Shown in pieces: positions 10,159 through 19,739 of a stretch of 64,000 nucleotides of DNA (positions are counted from its first letter, which is position 1; every line of letters starts with the position of its first letter). The translations under genes were made by a program, and so were the position numbers. Below the pieces are notes generated by a model that made no database searches, was not told where the DNA came from, and saw only the letters and a program-made list of their open reading frames with translations. Source of the DNA: Alistipes sp. (lineage in GTDB: Bacteria; Bacteroidota; Bacteroidia; Bacteroidales; Rikenellaceae); contig JAHHQN010000007.1 of the NCBI GenBank assembly GCA_020026375.1, positions 1 to 64,000 of the forward strand, read 5' to 3'.

Positions 10159-10231
10159 GCGGAAATAGCTCAGTTGGTAGAGCACAACCTTGCCAAGGTT
10201 GGGGTCGCGAGTTCGAGTCTCGTTTTCCGCT
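10159..10231 (+). tRNA. tRNA-Gly (anticodon GCC)
   Basis: Cloverleaf with acceptor GCGGAAA/TTTCCGC, anticodon loop TTGCCAA (anticodon GCC) and T arm GCGAGTTCGAGTCTCGT. The discriminator T at 10231 is followed by CAC, so CCA is not encoded here, unlike in its neighbour. It decodes GGC/GGU and is cotranscribed with the tRNA 23 bases upstream. Confidence 0.95.
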
Positions 10232-10241
10232 CACTTTTCAA

Positions 10242-10273
10242 AGAGTTGTCTTGTTGGAGACGACTCTTTTTTT
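10242..10273 (+). terminator. Terminator after the tRNA-Gly pair
   Basis: AGAGTTGTCT (10242-10251) pairs with AGACGACTCT (10258-10267), allowing one wobble pair, across a six-base loop, and a T-run follows. Confidence 0.85.
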
Positions 10274-10360
10274 GTTGGTCTTCCGCGGTTGTCATTGATG
10301 ATGCCGTTCTGTTGGGCATGCGGGAGCGCCGATGTCCCCCCAAGAGGGTATATGAGTCAA

Positions 10361-10399
10361 AAAAGGAGGGAAAACCATTGTCGGTTTTCCCTCCTTTTG
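10361..10399 (-). terminator. Terminator after the aldose epimerase gene
   Basis: A 16-bp stem (10361-10376 with 10383-10398) has A-runs on its left side, giving a T-run in the minus direction. It lies 20 bases past the stop at 10419. Confidence 0.8.
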
Positions 10400-10418
10400 T
10401 TATCGTTGCCTGTCGGCA

Positions 10419-11303
10419 CTACAATATTTCGATGATGTAGCCGCCTTCGAATGTCTCTCCTGCGTTGAGGTGCTGCATCCAGTCGCGATCCTTGAACTGT
10501 CCGTCATATTCCACTCTGTCGCATCGTCCGTACCAGGGTTCTATGCAGACAAAGGGTGACTCGGCCGACGGGGCCCACAGTCCCACCAGCGGAGTGTCGA
10601 AGGTCATCTTCAGATAAGGCACTTTTTCGGAGTCGGTGAGGGTGATTTCGCGGATTTGGCTGTCCTCGAAGATGAGTGCATTGCGGTCGAAGGTGTCGGC
10701 CTTGATGGGGAGCAGACCTTCGGCATCGAGCGGTGCAGGGTAGTGATGTTCCACGTCGGCACAGCCCTGTTCGCCGATGAGAGTCATCTTCAGATTGTGG
10801 GTATTGTCCGGTATGAAATAGCCCTTTATGCCCTCTTTTGCCTCGCCGCGGTAGTAGAAAGCAGGGTGTGCGCCAATCTGGAAATCCATCTGCTTGTCTG
10901 CAGGATTTTCCACACGCCACATCACGCGGATTTTCTTGTCTTCAATCTTGTAACCGATTTCCAGAACGAAGGGATAGGGGTATTTGGCGAGTGTTTCCTC
11001 GTTGTCGGTCAGTCGGTACCACACCTCGTCGTCGGTCTGCGACAGAAGGGTGAAATCCATGTCGCGGGCAAAACCGTGCTGTGAAAGATGGTAGGGAGTG
11101 CCGTCGACGCGGAAGGTGCCTTCCCATACCGAACCCACGATGGGGAAAAGTACGGGCGAGTGGCGTTTCCAGAAAGCCGGGTCGGCCTGCCACAGATATT
11201 CGTTGTCGTTGTGTCGTATGCTGCACAGCTCTGCGCCGTGGGCATTGATGCTGATCGTCAGTTCCTCATTGGACAAGAGGATGTGACCGGGTGTTGTACA
11301 CAT
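10419..11303 (-). CDS. Aldose 1-epimerase family protein (LacX-like)
   Basis: Galactose-mutarotase-fold protein of the LacX/YeaD-type subgroup, expected to act on the anomeric carbon of a free or phosphorylated hexose. Family signatures include a beta-rich N-terminus with AHGAELCSI, RHSPVLFPIVG, and QIGAHPAFYYRG around the putative catalytic His. There is no signal peptide. I chose the ATG at 11303 (294 residues): the only longer start is a TTG at 11330 that falls inside the promoter element TACTTTTG. It stands alone and the substrate is unknown. Confidence 0.85.
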   Translation of the reverse strand: MCTTPGHILLSNEELTISINAHGAELCSIRHNDNEYLWQADPAFWKRHSPVLFPIVGSVWEGTFRVDGTPYHLSQHGFARDMDFTLLSQTDDEVWYRLTDNEETLAKYPYPFVLEIGYKIEDKKIRVMWRVENPADKQMDFQIGAHPAFYYRGEAKEGIKGYFIPDNTHNLKMTLIGEQGCADVEHHYPAPLDAEGLLPIKADTFDRNALIFEDSQIREITLTDSEKVPYLKMTFDTPLVGLWAPSAESPFVCIEPWYGRCDRVEYDGQFKDRDWMQHLNAGETFEGGYIIEIL

Positions 11304-11718
11304 GATATTATAGAATTTTAGACCAGACAAAAGTACACAAAAAATCCCGTGATGTGATATTTCGTGGGGTGAAAATCTGCATTGTCCGCCGTCCGTTTTC
11401 GAGAAACAATACCCGTTTCTTGCTATTTGGTATTCCCCACGGTTTTTTTTCTACATATAAATAGGGAATTTTTGAGTACGTAGCCCCATCTCCACTATGA
11501 TTACAGCTATGAATTTCGGGGGTAAAACATTGATTCCAAAATCTTTTCCGCATTCCCTATTATTAGGTATTTTGCTCATAACTACATATAGGTATTCTGT
11601 CCGTCCGCTCCGATGCATGTCCCGTTTTTGAGTATCTTTCGCGCCGGATTGACCGAACCTGAGAGAAGAAAATCGGTCCTGTGTTGTTTAAAATATTGTT
11701 TATTAAATAATTTCGCTT
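11304..11718. promoter_or_regulatory. Intergenic regulatory region upstream of the TonB receptor/peptidase locus
   Basis: No gene is visible. On the minus strand TACTTTTG (11328-11335) fits a -7 box for the epimerase gene. Toward the receptor gene, TATCTTTC (11633-11640) is a one-mismatch -7 box giving a leader of about 70 bases. Between them lie repeated motifs: GGTATT at 11429, 11566 and 11591; CTACATATA at 11451 and 11582; and a 10-bp inverted repeat AATAGGGAAT (11460-11469) / ATTCCCTATT (11552-11561). These could be operator sites. Confidence 0.45.
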
Positions 11719-14568
11719 ATGAAGAACCTTTTGCTATTGAAAACCCTTATGGTTTTCGTCTTTTTGAGCTTCGTGACTTCGGCAGCGGCGAACAACGGCG
11801 CGAAGACCACCTTCCGGGGTAAGGTCTCCACACCCAAATCCATCAAAGGAAGGAGTCATCCCTCCGAGGTGGTTCCTTTGGCTTATGCCGTTGTGTCGCT
11901 TCCCGAAATCGGTGTGGCCACCTCTACCAATGTGGAGGGAGAATTTGAAATCCGCTCCGTGGAGGAGGGTACCTATCAGGTGGAGATCACCTCGCTGGGC
12001 TATGAGACCCTGACCTCCACCATCTCGCTTCCTGCCGACAAGCCCTTCTCCTTCGTGATGCAGGAGACATCGTTCTACCTCAAGGAGGTGGTCGTGTCGG
12101 CCGAATCGAAGAAAACGGGCGCTTCGACCGCCTCCAAGATCTCCAAGTCGGCGATTGAGCATATACAGGCTACCTCGCTTGCCGATGTCATGTCGCTGCT
12201 GCCCGGTGCCAAGACCCGCACCTCCCAGGAGATTTCGTTGCAGGGAGCCAATACCTTTGCCGTGCGTAATGGATCGAGCTTCGGTACGGCGGTCATCATG
12301 GACGGCGCCCCTGTCTCCAACAATGCCAATATGCAGGCGCTCTCGCTGGCGCTCAACTCTCAGGCGGCAACCAGTATCGCCACCCCCAACTCAGGTATCG
12401 ACATGCGTACCATCTCGACCAACAATATCGAGTCGGTGGAGGTAATTCGCGGTATTGCATCCGTGAAATACGGCGACATCGAGTCGGGTGCCGTTATCGT
12501 GAACAGCAAGGCGGGACGTGTGCCGCTCTCCATTCAGATGGACCTCAATCCCAATGTATATATGGCTTCCGTGTCCCATGGCGTGGGGCTGGGTGAGCAG
12601 GGTGGTGTCCTCAACTACGGTGCCGACTACACCTTCTCGCAGCGCAACATCCGTGAGGGCTACGACACCTACAACCGTCTGACGGGACGTGTAGCCTACT
12701 CCAACCAGGTGGGCAAATGGTCTACCAATACCTCGCTGAACCTCTTTTATACCAAGGATAAAGGAGAGCCCAACCCCGATGATCCCAACGATTTCAGAAC
12801 CTCCAATCAGCGCGATCTGGGCTTGAGATTCAATACCAACGGTGCTTTCAACCTCAATCTGGGATGGTTCAAGCGGATCAATTATGCCCTCTCGCTGGAC
12901 TACACCAACAAGAAGACCTTCTTCGAGGATCTCTGTAACAATGCCGACTGGACCTATTCCACCTCGAAGACCGACGGTGCCGTGCTGTCGAGTTTCGCGG
13001 GGCGTGATTTGTATCTGGATGACGGAACTCTGATTACCCGCATCGGTGATGCCGACCGCGACGGACGCGCATGGCGTCTGCCCTCCAGCTACACCAACCG
13101 CTACGACCTGCTGGGCAAGGAACTGACCTCCTATATGCAGTTCTCGGCACTCTTCTCCGGCAATATCGGTGCTACCCGTCACCGTGTGATGGTGGGTGGT
13201 GATTTCCGTTCGTCGGGTAACCTTGGCCGCGGCAAGATTTTCGATCCCGAGCAGCCTCCCTACCGTAATCTGGGCGAGAACTTCGCCACACAGCGTGAAC
13301 GAGCCTTCAGCGAGGTGCCCTTCATGCACCATCTGGGTCTGTTTATCGAGGAGAACTTCTCGACGGATATCCTTGCACGCCGTTTCGAGGTCTCGGCAGG
13401 TGTACGCTACGACAAGGTACTCGACATGGAAGGCCGCTTCGCTCCCCGTCTGAATGCTTCCTATGAGCTGCTGCCCGGACATCTGAGCGTGCGCGGCGGC
13501 TACGGTATCACCTACAAGGCACCTTCGTTGGGCTATCTCTATCCCGATCCCGCCTACTTCGATATCCTGAACTTCGACAACAGCACTCAGAGCGGTTTTT
13601 CCGATGCCCAGAAATTCCAGATTGCCACCACACGTGTCTTCTCGGCGGAGAATCCCGCACTCGAGATGGCCAAGACCCGCAAGTGGGAGGTCGGACTCGA
13701 TTTCGAAATCGGACAGGTCAAGGGTGCGGTGACCTACTTCAGTGACCGTTCTCACAACGGCTATATGATGAGCAAGACGTTCGACAGCTTCAAGAGTGTG
13801 GACTACATCCTCTACGAAGCCGCCAAACCTGCCAATGCTGTGGATCTTCCGGTGCTTTCGCTCAAATCCTCGGACAAGATTCTGCTCAGCTACCGTATTC
13901 CTACCAACTATCGCGCCTACGAGACCAAGGGTATCGAGTTCGATGTAGACTTTGGCCGTATCGATGCCATTCGCACTTCGTTTGTCCTCAACGGTTCGTG
14001 GACGAAATATAAGGACTGGGTCAATTACTACACCTTCGCCAACCGTCCGGGTGGCAGCGCCGTGGCGGACCGCTATCCCCACATGGGTGTTTTCGAGCCG
14101 GGTAACCAGGTGTCGCACTCTTCGCGCACGACCACCAATCTGCGAATTACCCACAACATTCCCCGTGTGGGATTTGTGGTGACCCTCACCGCCAGCGTGA
14201 CATGGCAGGAACACAACTATGATACCTTCGGCAATGATTCTATCCCCGTGAAATACATCTCTCGCCTCGACGGTCAGGTCTATGACTTCGATCCTTCGCG
14301 TATCGACGAGCCCGAGTTCCAGCGCATCGATATGCGCCCCGCACTCAATGACCACCGTCTGGTGCGCGAGGGTTCGATGCCTGCTATTCTGTGTATGAAC
14401 ATCAATGTCACCAAGGAGATTCGCGATTTCATGCGCATTTCGTTCTTTGCCAACAATATGTTCCGCAGCACTCCCATCTGGGAGAGTCGCAAAACGCCCG
14501 GATCCTACATCCGTCGCAACGCCAATACCTTCTTCTTCGGAGCGGCGTTGTCGCTGAAGATCAAATAA
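11719..14568 (+). CDS. TonB-dependent outer-membrane receptor with carboxypeptidase-like N-domain
   Basis: Predicted outer-membrane active transporter, 949 residues. In order: signal peptide (1-24), carboxypeptidase D regulatory-like domain (about 30-115, with LPEIGVATSTNVEGEFEIRS), plug domain (about 130-260, with IESVEVIRGIASVKYGDIES) and a 22-strand-type barrel ending ANTFFFGAALSLKIK, with the usual terminal aromatic/hydrophobic pattern. It lacks the SusC hallmark of a downstream SusD; a DUF4876-type lipoprotein follows after 20 bases. It heads a run of six same-strand genes with gaps of 6-20 bases that ends at 24164, so it probably serves the same substrate as the three peptidase-like genes. 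Ligand unknown. Confidence 0.88.
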   Translation: MKNLLLLKTLMVFVFLSFVTSAAANNGAKTTFRGKVSTPKSIKGRSHPSEVVPLAYAVVSLPEIGVATSTNVEGEFEIRSVEEGTYQVEITSLGYETLTSTISLPADKPFSFVMQETSFYLKEVVVSAESKKTGASTASKISKSAIEHIQATSLADVMSLLPGAKTRTSQEISLQGANTFAVRNGSSFGTAVIMDGAPVSNNANMQALSLALNSQAATSIATPNSGIDMRTISTNNIESVEVIRGIASVKYGDIESGAVIVNSKAGRVPLSIQMDLNPNVYMASVSHGVGLGEQGGVLNYGADYTFSQRNIREGYDTYNRLTGRVAYSNQVGKWSTNTSLNLFYTKDKGEPNPDDPNDFRTSNQRDLGLRFNTNGAFNLNLGWFKRINYALSLDYTNKKTFFEDLCNNADWTYSTSKTDGAVLSSFAGRDLYLDDGTLITRIGDADRDGRAWRLPSSYTNRYDLLGKELTSYMQFSALFSGNIGATRHRVMVGGDFRSSGNLGRGKIFDPEQPPYRNLGENFATQRERAFSEVPFMHHLGLFIEENFSTDILARRFEVSAGVRYDKVLDMEGRFAPRLNASYELLPGHLSVRGGYGITYKAPSLGYLYPDPAYFDILNFDNSTQSGFSDAQKFQIATTRVFSAENPALEMAKTRKWEVGLDFEIGQVKGAVTYFSDRSHNGYMMSKTFDSFKSVDYILYEAAKPANAVDLPVLSLKSSDKILLSYRIPTNYRAYETKGIEFDVDFGRIDAIRTSFVLNGSWTKYKDWVNYYTFANRPGGSAVADRYPHMGVFEPGNQVSHSSRTTTNLRITHNIPRVGFVVTLTASVTWQEHNYDTFGNDSIPVKYISRLDGQVYDFDPSRIDEPEFQRIDMRPALNDHRLVREGSMPAILCMNINVTKEIRDFMRISFFANNMFRSTPIWESRKTPGSYIRRNANTFFFGAALSLKIK

Positions 14569-14588
14569 CATTATAAACTAAGCATTCT

Positions 14589-15893
14589 ATGAAAAACAGA
14601 TATTTTTCGCTTCTTTTGGGAGGTGCGGCAGCCATGCTGCTCTCCTCGTGTGTCGATATGATGGAGGAGGCCGGTGATGCCCACATCGTACGACCCGTTC
14701 GGGTGGCGATCAAGGTCAATGCCGTGACGGGTTTTGTCGATATTGACGGCAACGCCACGCCCGATCCCAATTTCAAGCCCCACGGACTTCACGTTCGCTT
14801 CGTGAATTATGAGGAGGACGCCGTGACGGAGTGTACCACCGACGAAAACGGCATTGCCGTGGCTGAGGTGGTCCCCGGCAACTATACCATCTCGGTGACC
14901 GGAAGCGCCAAGTACGATGGGACGACCTACTACCTCAACGGTGCCCTGCAGAACAAGGCGCTGCTCGAGGACGTCACCCCCGAGGAGGCTTCCGCCTCGA
15001 AAGACTACTCCCTTTCGATTCGTCCTTCGCAGGTCGGCTCGCTGTGTTTTCGCGAAATCTTCTATGCCGGAAGTCCGGGTTACTATTTCCGCAATCAATT
15101 TTATGAAATCTACAACAACGGCGACGAGGTCTGCTATCTCGACCACCTCTGTTTTGCACAGCTGGAGCCCAATGTGGCGACCTCCACGCCGCCCCAATGG
15201 CCCGACGAAGACGGCATGAACAACTATGTCTACGGTCTTGTGGTATGGCAGTTCCCCGGCACGGGACACGACTATCCGCTGCAGCCCGGCGAGTCGGTCA
15301 TCGTGGCTCAGGAGGCGGCCAACCACACGCTCAATCAGGGCGGTACGGGTGAAAATGCACTGATGGACAATTCGCGGGTCGAATTCGAGGCATGGTCGGG
15401 CAATGCCCAGCGACAGAATCCCGACGTTCCCGATCTCAAATATGTCTATTGGTCGGGCAAGGTGAATACCACCCAGTGGCTCACATCGGTCTTTGGCGGC
15501 GCGTTCTGTCTCTATCAGCCGGGACGTCAGCTGACCTATGAGGACAAAAACTACTGGAAACTGGGCGAAACCACCCAGCACAAAGTGGGCAATTCGGTGG
15601 AGTATGCCCGTATCCCCGCGTCGCAGATTCTCGACGGTGTGGAGTTGATTGGCACGCCATCCGAACTGAACAAGAAGCGTATTCCCGGATTTGTCGATGC
15701 GGGAGCCGCGTCAGTGGGTGCCACCTACAACAACATGAGTGTGTGCCGCAAGAAGACGGGAGAGCGTGCCGACGGTTCACCCGTTTATCAGGACACCAAT
15801 AATTCGACCGAAGATTTCGAGGCTGTGACTCCTCCCGCTCACCGTCGTGACGGTATCGGTCAGCCGTCGTGGAGTTGGTCGGTGAATCGGTAA
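14589..15893 (+). CDS. DUF4876-type lipoprotein
   Basis: Lipoprotein of 434 residues; the lipobox LLSSC places the lipidated Cys near residue 19. An N-terminal beta-sandwich with carboxypeptidase-regulatory flavour (VTECTTDENGIAVAEVVPGN, about 65-105) is followed by a region resembling a lamin-tail domain (FREIFYAGSPGYYFRNQFYE, EIYNNGDEVCYLDHLC). The resemblance to DUF4876 is from memory of the family, not a search. Its position directly after a TonB receptor and before a barrel protein suggests a surface or periplasmic partner of the receptor, in the place SusD occupies elsewhere. No catalytic motif is visible. Confidence 0.7.
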   Translation: MKNRYFSLLLGGAAAMLLSSCVDMMEEAGDAHIVRPVRVAIKVNAVTGFVDIDGNATPDPNFKPHGLHVRFVNYEEDAVTECTTDENGIAVAEVVPGNYTISVTGSAKYDGTTYYLNGALQNKALLEDVTPEEASASKDYSLSIRPSQVGSLCFREIFYAGSPGYYFRNQFYEIYNNGDEVCYLDHLCFAQLEPNVATSTPPQWPDEDGMNNYVYGLVVWQFPGTGHDYPLQPGESVIVAQEAANHTLNQGGTGENALMDNSRVEFEAWSGNAQRQNPDVPDLKYVYWSGKVNTTQWLTSVFGGAFCLYQPGRQLTYEDKNYWKLGETTQHKVGNSVEYARIPASQILDGVELIGTPSELNKKRIPGFVDAGAASVGATYNNMSVCRKKTGERADGSPVYQDTNNSTEDFEAVTPPAHRRDGIGQPSWSWSVNR

Positions 15894-15905
15894 TTCAAAA
15901 CAGTA

Positions 15906-17519
15906 ATGATGATGACTCGCAATAATTATTTCAAGATGACGGGAGCCGTGCTTTTGACCCTCCTGTCCTATACTTCGGAGGCGCAGGAGCCGGACACCCT
16001 GGCTTCCAAGACTGTTTCTCCGGCAACTGTCCAGCGGCTCGAACTGGAGCACCTCCACTTTGCCCACTCGGCCAATGCTTCGGGTATCCAACTCGACGAG
16101 ATCGGCTATTACAGCCGTGTGGAACTGGGCTTCTCGCGTGAGAAAGGCTCCTTGAAACGAGTGCAGGAGGGGGCGAATAATACCGCCTACAGCTTCGATA
16201 CCGATGGCGGCGGACGCTTCGCGGCCTTGGGTGGCACCTATGTGTGGGGACGTTTCTCCTACCGGCGTATGCACCTCAAGGATGCCGAATACAACGCCTC
16301 GCTGTTCGATCCTCTGCGCGGTACGCCGTTCTATATCGCCGATACCCACAAAAGCAAGTGGATCAATCAACTCTTCGACATGGAGGTCAAGGCGGCTTCT
16401 CCCGTGCTGTGGCGTCGCCTGGTGCTGGGTGCCACCATCGGCTATCAGAACGGACAGGCTGCCAAGCAGCTCGACCCGCGTCCGTTGACCAACCTCTCCA
16501 GATTCGAGATTCGTCCTGGAGCCACTGTGCTGCTGGGTGAGCACCATGCTTTGGGTGCCTACTACCGCTATTCGTCGCGCCGTGAAGACGGTACGGCCTC
16601 CAACAGTGTGACGATGGTCAATCAGCCGGTCTATATCATGAATTTCCCGGGCTTTTTCATCTCGTCGGAGATTGGAGGTCTGAACAGCGACAATACCCGC
16701 ATCTACAATGCCAACTGCATGGGTGTGGGTGGTGAATATACCTTCCGCAACGATCGTTTCACACTGCTTGTTGCGGGCGACTACTCCCGCGAGGTGGAGG
16801 ATGTGACCAACAGCTTCACCACTCCCAAGATGGTGGGTACGACGGTCGATGACCGTTATTCGGTATCGCTCCACGCCTCTTACCGTCCCTCGGCGTCCAA
16901 CCTTGTGCTTTTCGATGCCCGCTACTCGCACCGCAGCATCGACGGTATTCAGTATGTGCAGGAGTACGACAATTCGTTTGACGTGTCGAAATGGATCATC
17001 AAATCCAAGAGTATCCGCTCCAACAGTACCTCGTCGGGCTTCAATGCCTGCCTGCAATATCTGCGCACTACGCGTGGTGATGCCTACAACTGGATGGCGG
17101 GTGTAGGGGTGCAGACCGAGAATCTGGACGACATCTATTACTTCCCGCGCAGCGTGCAGCAGGTCGATAATCTCACGTTCCGACTCTTCGGCCGCAAGAA
17201 CTTCCTTCTCGGAGGCCGTCATTCGCTGCTGGTGGGTGTGCGTATGGCGGTGAAGACCAACTGCGACAACGTGATGGACTACCACGGTTACAAGGCCGAT
17301 TCGGAGTGTTTCAAGGATTTCACGCTGCGTGATTTCCACAGCCTCTCTTCGGGATATGCTTCGGTTGGAGGTGAGGTCACCTACTCGCTGCAACGCATCT
17401 TCCACGGCCGCGGAGCCTTCTTCCTCAGTGCCGATACCGACTATTTCAAGGCATCGGATCACAAGGAACTCTTCGACGACCGTCTGGTGGCCAGCTTCAA
17501 ACTGGGACTGTTGTTCTAA
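15906..17519 (+). CDS. Outer-membrane beta-barrel protein (DUF6850-like)
   Basis: A 537-residue exported protein with signal peptide (about 1-26, ending SEAQ). The mature part is a long series of alternating amphipathic strands with frequent aromatic ends (FALGGTYVWGRFSY, HHALGAYYRYSSRRED) and finishes in strand LVASFKLGLLF with a C-terminal Phe, typical of outer-membrane barrels. There is no plug domain, so it is not itself a TonB receptor. It sits between the DUF4876-type lipoprotein gene and the first peptidase gene with gaps of about 12 bases. The DUF6850 label is from memory. Role may be a pore, anchor or surface display partner. Confidence 0.65.
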   Translation: MMMTRNNYFKMTGAVLLTLLSYTSEAQEPDTLASKTVSPATVQRLELEHLHFAHSANASGIQLDEIGYYSRVELGFSREKGSLKRVQEGANNTAYSFDTDGGGRFAALGGTYVWGRFSYRRMHLKDAEYNASLFDPLRGTPFYIADTHKSKWINQLFDMEVKAASPVLWRRLVLGATIGYQNGQAAKQLDPRPLTNLSRFEIRPGATVLLGEHHALGAYYRYSSRREDGTASNSVTMVNQPVYIMNFPGFFISSEIGGLNSDNTRIYNANCMGVGGEYTFRNDRFTLLVAGDYSREVEDVTNSFTTPKMVGTTVDDRYSVSLHASYRPSASNLVLFDARYSHRSIDGIQYVQEYDNSFDVSKWIIKSKSIRSNSTSSGFNACLQYLRTTRGDAYNWMAGVGVQTENLDDIYYFPRSVQQVDNLTFRLFGRKNFLLGGRHSLLVGVRMAVKTNCDNVMDYHGYKADSECFKDFTLRDFHSLSSGYASVGGEVTYSLQRIFHGRGAFFLSADTDYFKASDHKELFDDRLVASFKLGLLF

Positions 17520-17531
17520 AACCATGAAATC

Positions 17532-19733
17532 ATGCGTATATCCCAAACTTTGACGATCTTCCTGTTGTGGGGAGGGGTGCTCCTCTCCCCCCGGCAGGGC
17601 GATGCGCAGACCGTTCTCTCGCCTCAAAATAATGCCCCGTCGTCGTTTGCGGTCATCACCGATTTGCAGACGTTCGAAAAATGCCGTCCCTCCCTTGAAT
17701 CCTATAAACGGATGCTCGAGTCGGAGGGGCTGGGCGTATATGTCATTGCCCAAAAGTGGCAGTCGCCCGATGAGGTGCGTGCCCGTCTTCAGGAACTCTA
17801 TCTCCACGCCCGACTCGAGGGTTGTGTGCTGGTGGGCGATGTGCCGGTGGCGATGGTCACACGGGCGCAGCACCTCACCTCGGCCTTCAAGATGGACGAG
17901 CGCAAGAATGACATCCACGAAGCCTCTGTCCCTTCGGACCGCTTCTACGATGACTTCGATCTGGAGTTCCTGCCGCAGGGAACACCCGCCAAGGGACTGT
18001 TCCACTACTATGAACTCGCTCCCACTTCGCCGCAGTATATCTCGTGTGACATCTACTCGGGACGTATCCGTGCGCAGAAATCGCTGGGGGATCCCTATCG
18101 CCAGATTTCGCGCTATCTCGACAAGGCGGTCGAGGCACACCGCACCGCCTCCCACTTCGACCGTTTCGTTTCCTATACGGGACACGGTTCCTACTCCAAT
18201 TCGCTGGTGGCGTGGCGCAGTGAGCAGCTCCTGCTCGACGAGCAGTTCGGCGATGCCTTCCGTCACGGTTACGGGGCCAAGTTCCTGCGTTACTCCATGC
18301 AGCCCTGGATGAAGGAGCAGGTCATCCGTGAACTCAGGCGTCCCGATGTCGATATGATGGTCTTCCACGAACACGGAATGCCACATCGTCAGTATCTGTC
18401 GGGTACACCCTATGTCACCGATGCCGAGGAGGCGGTCGAAGAGCTGGGCTATATCTTCCGCGAGCAGATGCGCCGCTCGGAGAGCAACCGCCGCCGCATG
18501 ATTCGCAAGGCGGAGGAGATGGGGTTGGACACGACGGTCTATTGCAACCTTTCGTCGCATGACCGTGACCGTCTGGATTCGATTGCCGATCTCCGATCGG
18601 GAATCCTGGTGGACGAGGTGGCGGACATCGCTCCCTGTCCGCGCTTTGTGCTCTTCGATGCCTGCTACAACGGTGACTTCAGAGAGGAGGACTGCATCGC
18701 CGGACATTACATCATGTCTGAAGGCGACTGTGTGGTCTCTTTCGCCAACAGTGTGAATGTCCTGCAGGATAAATCTGCATTTGATTTACTGGGACTGCTG
18801 GGCGAGGGACTCCGCATCGGAGCCTGGGCGAAGAATATCCATATCCTCGAATCCCATGTCATTGGCGATCCCACCTATCATTTCCGTGCGGCACACCCCG
18901 AGTGGGGCGATTTCAACGAACTTGCCCGCTCGCGTGATGTCCGCTACTGGCGTTCGGTATCTGAACACCCGCTTCCCGATATGCAGAATCTGGCGGCCAT
19001 CCGTCTTTATGAGGCCGGAGATAGGGAGGTGGAGGAGTTTTTGCTCGGTCAGGTGCTCTCCTCGCCCTATGCCGTCGTGCGCTACAATGCCTTCCGTCTG
19101 CTGCACTCGCTGGGCGGCGCTGCTTACAAGGAGGCGTTGCATTGTGCCGCCCACGACAGTTTCGAATTCATGCGCCGTGTGGCCGTCACACAGATGGGAC
19201 GCACGGGTGACGAGGACTTTATTCCCGAACTCATCGACCTTTATGTGCGGGATCGTCATGCCGCGCGCATAGTCTTCAATATCGGCCAGTCGCTGCTGTG
19301 CTTCGAACCCTCGAAGGTGCAGGCGGCAATCGAAGAATACTTCGCCTCGAAGACCTTCTTCCACGCCGGAAAATACCGCGACGAGCTGCTTGCCATGGTG
19401 ACTCCGCACAATGGCAAGTCCTCGGGTGAGGAGGCAGTGGAGGTGATTCTGAATCCCGATGAGCGCATGAGCTGGCGACTGATGTACATCTCTTTCCTCA
19501 AGAACCGTCCCTATCATCAGCATCTCGACCGTCTTCTGCCAATCCTGCTGGATTCCACTCAACCCGAAGAGTTGCGTGTGCGTCTTGCCGAGTCGTTGGC
19601 GTGGTTCGACCACTCGGTCTTCAAACCGCAGATTATCCGTGCGGGATATGCCCTTTTGGAGAGCGGTGAGGGGAGTGAAGAGCTGCACAAGGAGGTGCTG
19701 CGCATGATTCGTCGTCTGGAATCCGAAAAATAA
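17532..19733 (+). CDS. Gingipain-like (clan CD) cysteine peptidase with HEAT-like C-terminus, paralog 1
   Basis: Exported protein of 733 residues, signal peptide about 1-26 (ending GDAQ). The N-terminal half resembles C25 gingipain folds. C378 lies in FVLFDACYNGDF, close to the gingipain Cys motif. Two His-Gly candidates precede it: H218 in SYTGHGSYSN (gingipain-like wording) and H281 in MVFHEHGMP. Residues about 480-733 are short helical pairs like HEAT repeats (VVRYNAFRLLHSLG, EELRVRLAESLAWF). There is no C-terminal T9SS sorting domain, so periplasmic location or another route is likely. First of three adjacent paralogs; the next gene starts 6 bases later. Proteolysis is inferred, target unknown. 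Confidence 0.7.
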   Translation: MRISQTLTIFLLWGGVLLSPRQGDAQTVLSPQNNAPSSFAVITDLQTFEKCRPSLESYKRMLESEGLGVYVIAQKWQSPDEVRARLQELYLHARLEGCVLVGDVPVAMVTRAQHLTSAFKMDERKNDIHEASVPSDRFYDDFDLEFLPQGTPAKGLFHYYELAPTSPQYISCDIYSGRIRAQKSLGDPYRQISRYLDKAVEAHRTASHFDRFVSYTGHGSYSNSLVAWRSEQLLLDEQFGDAFRHGYGAKFLRYSMQPWMKEQVIRELRRPDVDMMVFHEHGMPHRQYLSGTPYVTDAEEAVEELGYIFREQMRRSESNRRRMIRKAEEMGLDTTVYCNLSSHDRDRLDSIADLRSGILVDEVADIAPCPRFVLFDACYNGDFREEDCIAGHYIMSEGDCVVSFANSVNVLQDKSAFDLLGLLGEGLRIGAWAKNIHILESHVIGDPTYHFRAAHPEWGDFNELARSRDVRYWRSVSEHPLPDMQNLAAIRLYEAGDREVEEFLLGQVLSSPYAVVRYNAFRLLHSLGGAAYKEALHCAAHDSFEFMRRVAVTQMGRTGDEDFIPELIDLYVRDRHAARIVFNIGQSLLCFEPSKVQAAIEEYFASKTFFHAGKYRDELLAMVTPHNGKSSGEEAVEVILNPDERMSWRLMYISFLKNRPYHQHLDRLLPILLDSTQPEELRVRLAESLAWFDHSVFKPQIIRAGYALLESGEGSEELHKEVLRMIRRLESEK

Positions 19734-19739
19734 ACAGCC

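Noticed and set aside
9067..10185. Long minus-strand frame across the acyl-CoA synthetase and both tRNA genes
   Set aside because: It contains repeated SGIRTRDPQLGKLMLYQLSYF-type wording, the well-known false translation of the antisense of tRNA genes, and otherwise shadows the real gene.
12391..14571. 726-codon minus-strand frame under the TonB receptor
   Set aside because: Shadow frame with biased composition; the plus-strand protein has full receptor architecture.
15777..18707. 976-codon open frame on the minus strand
   Set aside because: It runs antisense to three convincing genes. It is His/Arg/Val-rich with no family resemblance, an effect of GC-rich codon use.
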